This document shows, piece after piece, positions 58,716-64,000 of a stretch of DNA of 64,000 nucleotides; position 1 is the first letter of the stretch, and every line of letters starts with the position of its first letter. Below the pieces are notes generated by a model. That model made no database searches and was not told the DNA's origin. It saw nothing but the letters and a program-made list of their open reading frames with translations. The stretch is from Limnoperna fortunei (taxonomy: Eukaryota; Mollusca; Bivalvia; Mytilida; Modiolidae). The stretch is from positions 113,714,545 to 113,778,544 of the forward strand of contig OX104111.1 in NCBI GenBank assembly GCA_944474755.1. The letters are read 5' to 3'. Made by a program: the position numbers and the translations under genes.

Positions 58716-59820
58716 GTCTTGTATATAGAATATACAACTGAACATGAGATATCATTTTATCATCAGTGGTATTATATGGCGAAACGATAGCTGACTTCAC
58801 AATACAATTTTGCAGGTATACTGATCGTGAAAGTCTTATCTCACACACGGATACAAATAATTACAACACTGTATCATTAATGGAATAAATTAACTTTCAA
58901 CAGTGATGATCTCTATCATAATTTGCTTTCACATTCAGGGCTATCGACATGTATATTCTAGGTAGCATTTTTTATTTATCAACTCTTGTATCATTCCCAT
59001 ATGACAAATATATCTATTTTTTAAAGTGATGTTAATTTAGAAGCAATCTAATTTTTATTCACCATCTATACTGAAATTGTTAGCTAAATTATTCGTTTTT
59101 ATTAATGCTATTTTTATTATAGTATGACATGCGAATTGCAGACTTACATATTGGCCGTCCACAAAAAAAGATTAACGTGTAATATCAGTTACACTGCAGA
59201 TATGATGGACGTCGACAAACACAACAGTTATATTGTCGTCACTGTTAGGTCACTAAGCAACATTTAAACCATACGTGATCATAATCGTTAGTACAATGGG
59301 TTATAAGAAGCATACACTAAGAATGGGGTCAGCAACGGCAAACTCTAATCTAAACTAAATATTACTAATACTGATTAAATACAACGGCTATTTGAACACT
59401 TTGTTGGGTAGTACTTAATGTGAAGTTTGTAATATAATTAGTCACACCTTGATTTGAAGATGTACATAATTTAAATTACAGGCACAAGCGATGTATTTCG
59501 TTTTAAATGCCAAACAAATAGATGGTATCGGTTCAACGTATGGTCACCTTATAATATATGAATAGATAGTTCCGTGCGAACTTAAGGTCACCTCGTAACG
59601 TTAATTTAGACTAGATTAACAAAGAAGTCAATGTGAAGTCAGGAGTGTAATTTGTAACGCCCTAATTGGTATATGGAAAGAATGTTCGTGACATCAGCAA
59701 AAGGAAACTGTAAATACGATCTAAATAGTTGAGCGATGGAATAACGGTAAACGATTGTCAATCATTCAAGGTGAAGGGAAAACGTACACAACGAAAGCAA
59801 ATGATATAATATCAAAAAAT
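58716..59820 (+). repeat. Module V, copy 2
   Basis: Aligns with 23352-24440 from GAGATATCATTTTATCATCA to CAAATGATATAATATC. No gene is seen. Confidence 0.7.
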
Positions 59821-59825
59821 ATAAT

Positions 59826-59948
59826 AAAATAAAAAAAATATAATATAATATAATATAATATAATATAATATAATATAATATAATATAATATAATATAATA
59901 TAATATAATATAATATAATATAATATAATATAATATAATATAATATAA
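59826..59948. repeat. ATAAT pentanucleotide microsatellite
   Basis: More than 20 near-perfect TAATA units at the end of module V. Unit A has only a few at about 24436-24455. The minus-strand frame across it (59812-60024) translates the repeat. Confidence 0.9.
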
Positions 59949-60188
59949 TTATATTTCGAGTATGGACGGAATTCGAGTGTGTCTCCATATTTTCACAACA
60001 ATAAGACACACCAAATAAAAACACAAATTGAAAAAAAAATCTCTTTTTATTATACGTAAATCTACATTAAAGTATATATCTGACCAAGTGAAAATATGAT
60101 AATATTGGACCAAGAAAAATATTACAAAATAGCAAAGATAATGAATAATCTCTTAAAAGCACAAACAAATTATTACTATATAATAAAA

Positions 60189-60302
60189 GCGTTATTGCAT
60201 GAATATTGGAAAATGTTGTCCCTCGCAAGATGCTATATTGCACTCGAAAGCAATATAACACTTGCATGGGAAAATATTTCCCAATATTCATGCAATAACC
60301 CT
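60189..60302. mobile_element. Short foldback MITE, copy 2
   Basis: GCGTTATTGCATGAATATTG at the left end is mirrored by CAATATTCATGCAATAACCC at the right; TTGTCCCTCGCAAGATGC lies inside. About 114 bp, related to 24456-24580 and 60533-60663. Confidence 0.75.
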
Positions 60303-60532
60303 ATAATATGATATGATATGATATGATATGATATGATATGATATGATATGATATGATATGATATGATATGATATGATATGATATGATATGATATGATATG
60401 ATATAATATAATATAATATAATATAATATAATATAATATAATATAATATAATATAATATAATATAATATAATATAATATAATATAATATAATATAATATA
60501 ATATAATATAATATAATATAATATAATATAAT
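60303..60532. repeat. Compound ATATG/ATAAT microsatellite between two MITEs
   Basis: About 20 ATATG units (to about 60400) followed by about 26 ATAAT units, uninterrupted, between two foldback MITEs. The minus-strand frame 60301-60645 is the repeat translated. Confidence 0.9.
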
Positions 60533-60663
60533 AGGGTTATTGCATGAATATTCGGAAATATTGACCCACGCAAGATGTTATATCGCACCTGCTTGCTAAG
60601 CTTGCTAGTGCAATATATCATCTTGCGAGGGACAATATTTCCCAATACTCATGCAATAACCCT
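60533..60663. mobile_element. Short foldback MITE, copy 3 (most complete)
   Basis: Starts AGGGTTATTGCATGAATATT and ends with its complement ACTCATGCAATAACCCTT. Inner arms CGCAAGATGTTATATCGCAC and AGTGCAATATATCATCTTGC meet around an inner GCTTGCTAAGCTTGCTAG. About 130 bp of almost entire inverted repeat. Confidence 0.8.
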
Positions 60664-60691
60664 TTCATTATATATATAGAGTGCTTTTAAA

Positions 60692-60880
60692 TGATCATTC
60701 GTTAACTTTGCTATTTTGTAATATTTTACTGGTCCCATGGTCAATATTTTGTTTACAGTCGATTTCGTCTTTTGTTGGTCCATGAATACTTTCACTTTAC
60801 TTTCTTCGACAATCGAATTCACTTTCATTTGTACAGCGGTTGTGTTAACTCGTCCGTCGATAGCAGATCATGTTTTGTCT
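60692..60880 (+). repeat. Single copy of the arm duplicated palindromically in unit A
   Basis: GGTCAATATTTTGTTTACAG to GCAGATCATGTTTTGTC equals the left arm at 24640-24826, but here module N follows at once. It is the reference for the pre-insertion state of the MULE site. Confidence 0.75.
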
Positions 60881-62660
60881 GATATATCTAGTTTATACTA
60901 TTGTGCAATAGAATGGATGAGAACCTAAGTAAACAATTTGGAAAAGAGATTATTTCGATGTAGATCAATACTACTAGTTCTGTACTAAACACACTTATCT
61001 CAGGTCATTTACTGAAATATTGTGTAGAACTGTACAATATGCTTGTTAATGTACAAATGAAATCAATCAATGCGTGACGGTTTTTAAATAAAATAGAAAG
61101 TAGAAGAATATAATATGAAGAAAAGCGAAACAAAACAAGATTTATTTCGAAATACGGTATCATTAACACCATAACATGTACAGTCAAACTTTGTTGTCGC
61201 GAACTCAGTTGACTCTATACTTCGGTTATATCGTTACAATGTTTCAGTTCTGGCATTGTTTCCATCTCTGCAAAGGAATTCTGCTTCTGATGTGTTTAAA
61301 AGTTATAACATAAAAACTATCGGATGCACATTTTACTAAGGGTATTTGTTTTGATTAATTTTACGACATGGGATAAAACATTATTTGTACTTGCGCTTTG
61401 GTAATTCCAAACTCTACGTGAACGTCGTTAAGTAGACTGGTTTCCCGTTTCAGGTTACTTTATTTTAAATATAGTCCACTAATGCATTAATTAATTTATG
61501 ACACTCTGTTTTTCTCCTTCCATTGTTTTTTTACGTGAAAGATTACACTTAAGCCTTTCTTGTCTTGAAAGTATTACATTTTACAAAGCCGCAAAATGTA
61601 ATCTTTAAATGTGTAAACACTGTTTTAAGGTTACTAAGAATGAGTTCTTTGAATAATTACAATGTACAGCATGTAAGAACTTCTTACTCTATACTCCATA
61701 GCTAGAAAAATGTATTGACTTAATAGAATATTGATTTATATACATATGTTTCTTCTGAGTGTTGCATTACGCTGCAGAAGTCATGGTATCTCTGTAATGA
61801 TACTTTAACAGGAGGCAATTAGTTTTTCTACGAATATCTTGCATTTCGAAAATTTCAATTGTGTTTGATAGCTTTTATTTGCATACAGTAACCTTCAATA
61901 TGAAACCAATGTTCCTATCTTACTGACTAAACACTTATCATCCTTTACAATCAACAGACAAACGTACTATGTTACAAGGACCATTTACAGTAGGTGTGTG
62001 ATGAAATAGTTGACATAGAAACACACGGCACGAGCATTGCAATTCTTGGAAATTTCGTTGTACTAGGAAATATAACATATTTATTTGTTTGATTCGGTAA
62101 TTTATTTAGCAATTTTGTTAATATGAATAAATAACGTCAAGGTCAAGACCACAAGACATATATGCTAGACCTCAACTAAATATGCAATAGCGGTTAACAA
62201 CTGGGTTATTAAGTGTCCTTGTTTGACAAGGCGGTTTTGTTATTCAAGTCATTTTGTCTTAAGTTGTAGTCTAATTTATCATCTTTCATTTGTTTTACCA
62301 GGAGGAGGGTTGCGCTGCTGATGCGTACAACCGATTGTGCCACTTTTGTCCAATCGTACCAGTTAAAGTTTGTCCCTGCTATTTTCATCTTGTTTATTTT
62401 ACTAGAAAATTTTACAAGATCGTGCATTGAATCTAGTTAACATTGATGAAATCTGCATAGTTGTAATTGAACATGAAAGTTAAATGTACGACGTCTTGTA
62501 ACAAATTGTACTTTCACGATAAGTTACAAAGGGAGAATAATGTTATATAATCATCAATCTTTAGTTGCATTTACTACTCTAATATTCGTTTCATAAGAAA
62601 GTAATAGTATCCCGAGGAAGCCCCACAATGCAGAAAGAAAACAAAAAATCCTTATTAAAT
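60880..62660 (+). repeat. Module N, copy 4
   Basis: Starts TGATATATCTAGTTTATACT and shares its order with 31382-34151, but is shorter, with deletions near 61500-61530 and around 62115. It passes into M of unit C. The minus-strand frame 62209-62427 has no match I recognise. Confidence 0.7.
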
Positions 62661-64000
62661 TAATGTTGAGTCAAGCACTCCTTGCCGAAAGATAGGCTCT
62701 GATTGAGAACAGTAGTGTCGACAACAATTGTTTTATTTATTTAGAGTTATGTGAAAAGGATTCCTTGCCTCCTAGTTTTCTAGGAAGATAAAACACATTC
62801 TGAATTTTTTTTTATTGGTTAACCTTTTGATGTTTATTATTAGCAATTTTTGGTTTCCGATTGAATGACGTTTAACGCATGGCGCCAAGTTTTTAATGGA
62901 GGTGTACCCGGAGAAAACAACGTCATTAATAATACTTAAATTATATCATCTGTGTTGCTAATAGAGTGATTAACGAAATGTTTTCTTTTTTAAATTAAAG
63001 CAACTAGAAGAAAAGAATAATTTCAAAATAGTTATTTATCAGGACAACCTTATAAATACTGTGGATAGTTTCCAACTAGCGACTGTGATACGATTAACCG
63101 TATACAGATAATAAGGACTGTATTGTTCTTAAGTGAAGTTTTTATACTTTGATTTGTATATATATTCGATGCCGAAAAAAATTTGTGGAGCGGATTAAAT
63201 GAATTTCTATACTCAAATTCACTGAGGTTCCTTTGATGGATGTAGAAGGTATGTATGTTTATAAGTTGTATTTGCATGGATTTTTTAAAAATCTAATTAA
63301 AAAGTGACATCTGAAAAAGCTACATTGATGGAAATGTTTATCATGTCTTCACGTCATGTCTTTACGACATGTCAACACGTCATTTCAATAATGTGATTAC
63401 GGCTGGCGTACAGAATTTTAGCATGCAATTTCTGTCAATACAACTCATGTTATATCATTGCTGGAATGCGCATGTTATGTTACCGGTCATCTGCGATGTT
63501 GCCTGGATTTAAACTGATTATATTGACTTGAATTAAACATGCTTTTAAATAAGAAAAATAGCAACAAAAAAAACGACCGAAAAGCAATAATCAAAAGACA
63601 ATGTACAATTACAAAGTCCGATATATTTTAAAAAACTGTTAAATAATTAATTCATTAAAAAAAATTGAATCTGAAATAATCGTACACATTACTTCTAAGA
63701 CAAACCAGCTTAAAGGTTAGAAATCGAGAAGCGAAAACATATAAGATATGAGTAATACCAGGAAAAGTTGTATAGAAAAGTTTGTTTTATGAGGTTTGTA
63801 GATTTAGCAAATAATCAATTTCTAAATCAAACGATATATGAATAAATACTGAATGAAACCTTTTGTAAACCATAGCTTATAATTTCACAAATTTTGTCAT
63901 ACAAACTCATCCTAAAGAAAAAAAAAAATCCCGTGAGCCGGCATTTGTCGGAGCAATGAATGTTCGATGAAGTCCTATAAGGGCTAACAAGGCTAAAATA
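62661..64000 (+). repeat. Start of higher-order unit C (module M, seventh copy, cut by window end)
   Basis: Begins like positions 1, 3741, 34152 and 39247 with an AATGTTGAGTCAAGCACTCC-like stretch. It then follows the M order: a SINE remnant with TGGCGCCAAG near 62880, the stretch CAACTAGCGACTGTGATACG near 63073, the stretch GATGTAGAAGGTATG near 63238, and the AATAATCAATT stretch near 63810. It shows that the tandem series continues beyond the window. Confidence 0.75.

Larger units (their letters stand above)
34152..62660 (+). repeat. Higher-order tandem unit B (about 28.5 kb)
   Basis: Second copy of the long unit, same module order as unit A. Unit-specific additions are a CACTA-type transposon (49970-55009), a repeated array segment with element X (45340-47127), two partial SINEs (35328-35526, 56556-56630) and expanded microsatellites with MITEs (59826-60663). 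It lacks the MULE insertion: the V, MITE, single arm, N series at 58716-62660 shows the uninterrupted form. Confidence 0.8.

Noticed and set aside
60301..60645. 114-codon minus-strand frame rich in YYIIL and YHIIS repeats
   Set aside because: A pentanucleotide microsatellite read in frame.

Overview
The window looks like nuclear DNA of a mollusc, most likely a bivalve. It is AT-rich, has no bacterial gene organisation, and carries tRNA-headed SINEs of a type I associate with bivalves, GT-AG splicing inside a transposase gene, foldback elements and long minisatellite arrays. I see no intact host gene. The only convincing protein-coding sequence is a broken FLYWCH-zinc-finger/MULE transposase on the minus strand (26981-29840) with a 1.49 kb intron.

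The largest structure is a higher-order tandem repeat. Unit A (1-34151), unit B (34152-62660) and the start of unit C (62661-64000) repeat one order of modules: M, 24-bp array, N, M, array, T, truncated M, array, U, array, V, N. M occurs seven times, N four times, T three times plus a fragment, and U and V twice each plus a short V fragment. Most M copies carry the same old SINE 3' fragment. The arrays (about 21 kb in all) are diverged tandem copies of a 24-bp unit with core GTATACCCGCTTTATATCGT. Because 24 is a multiple of 3, they give many phantom ORFs with 8-residue periodicity; these are not genes.

Differences between units are later events. Unit A alone has a 6.5 kb insertion (24827-31374) bounded by a 7-bp direct repeat, with inverted clusters of a 16-bp repeat near its ends. 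It holds the MULE gene, a 576-bp foldback element and several dispersed repeats. The host DNA left of it was copied palindromically at the insertion point. Unit A also has about 5.9 kb extra (17506-23351), including a direct-repeat pair at 19525-20357. Unit B alone carries a 5,040-bp CACTA-type transposon (49970-55009) with terminal inverted repeats of about 500 bp, CACTA ends and a CAA target duplication; the matching empty site is at 45588-45590. It sits in a small element (X) built from three successive hairpins.

Near the end of units A and B, at the V/N junction, are short foldback MITEs next to ATAAT/ATATG microsatellites. The window therefore reads as a transposon-rich, satellite-like region shaped by unequal exchange and nested insertion. 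All alignments were made by eye, so boundaries are approximate to some tens of bases unless a terminal motif is quoted.
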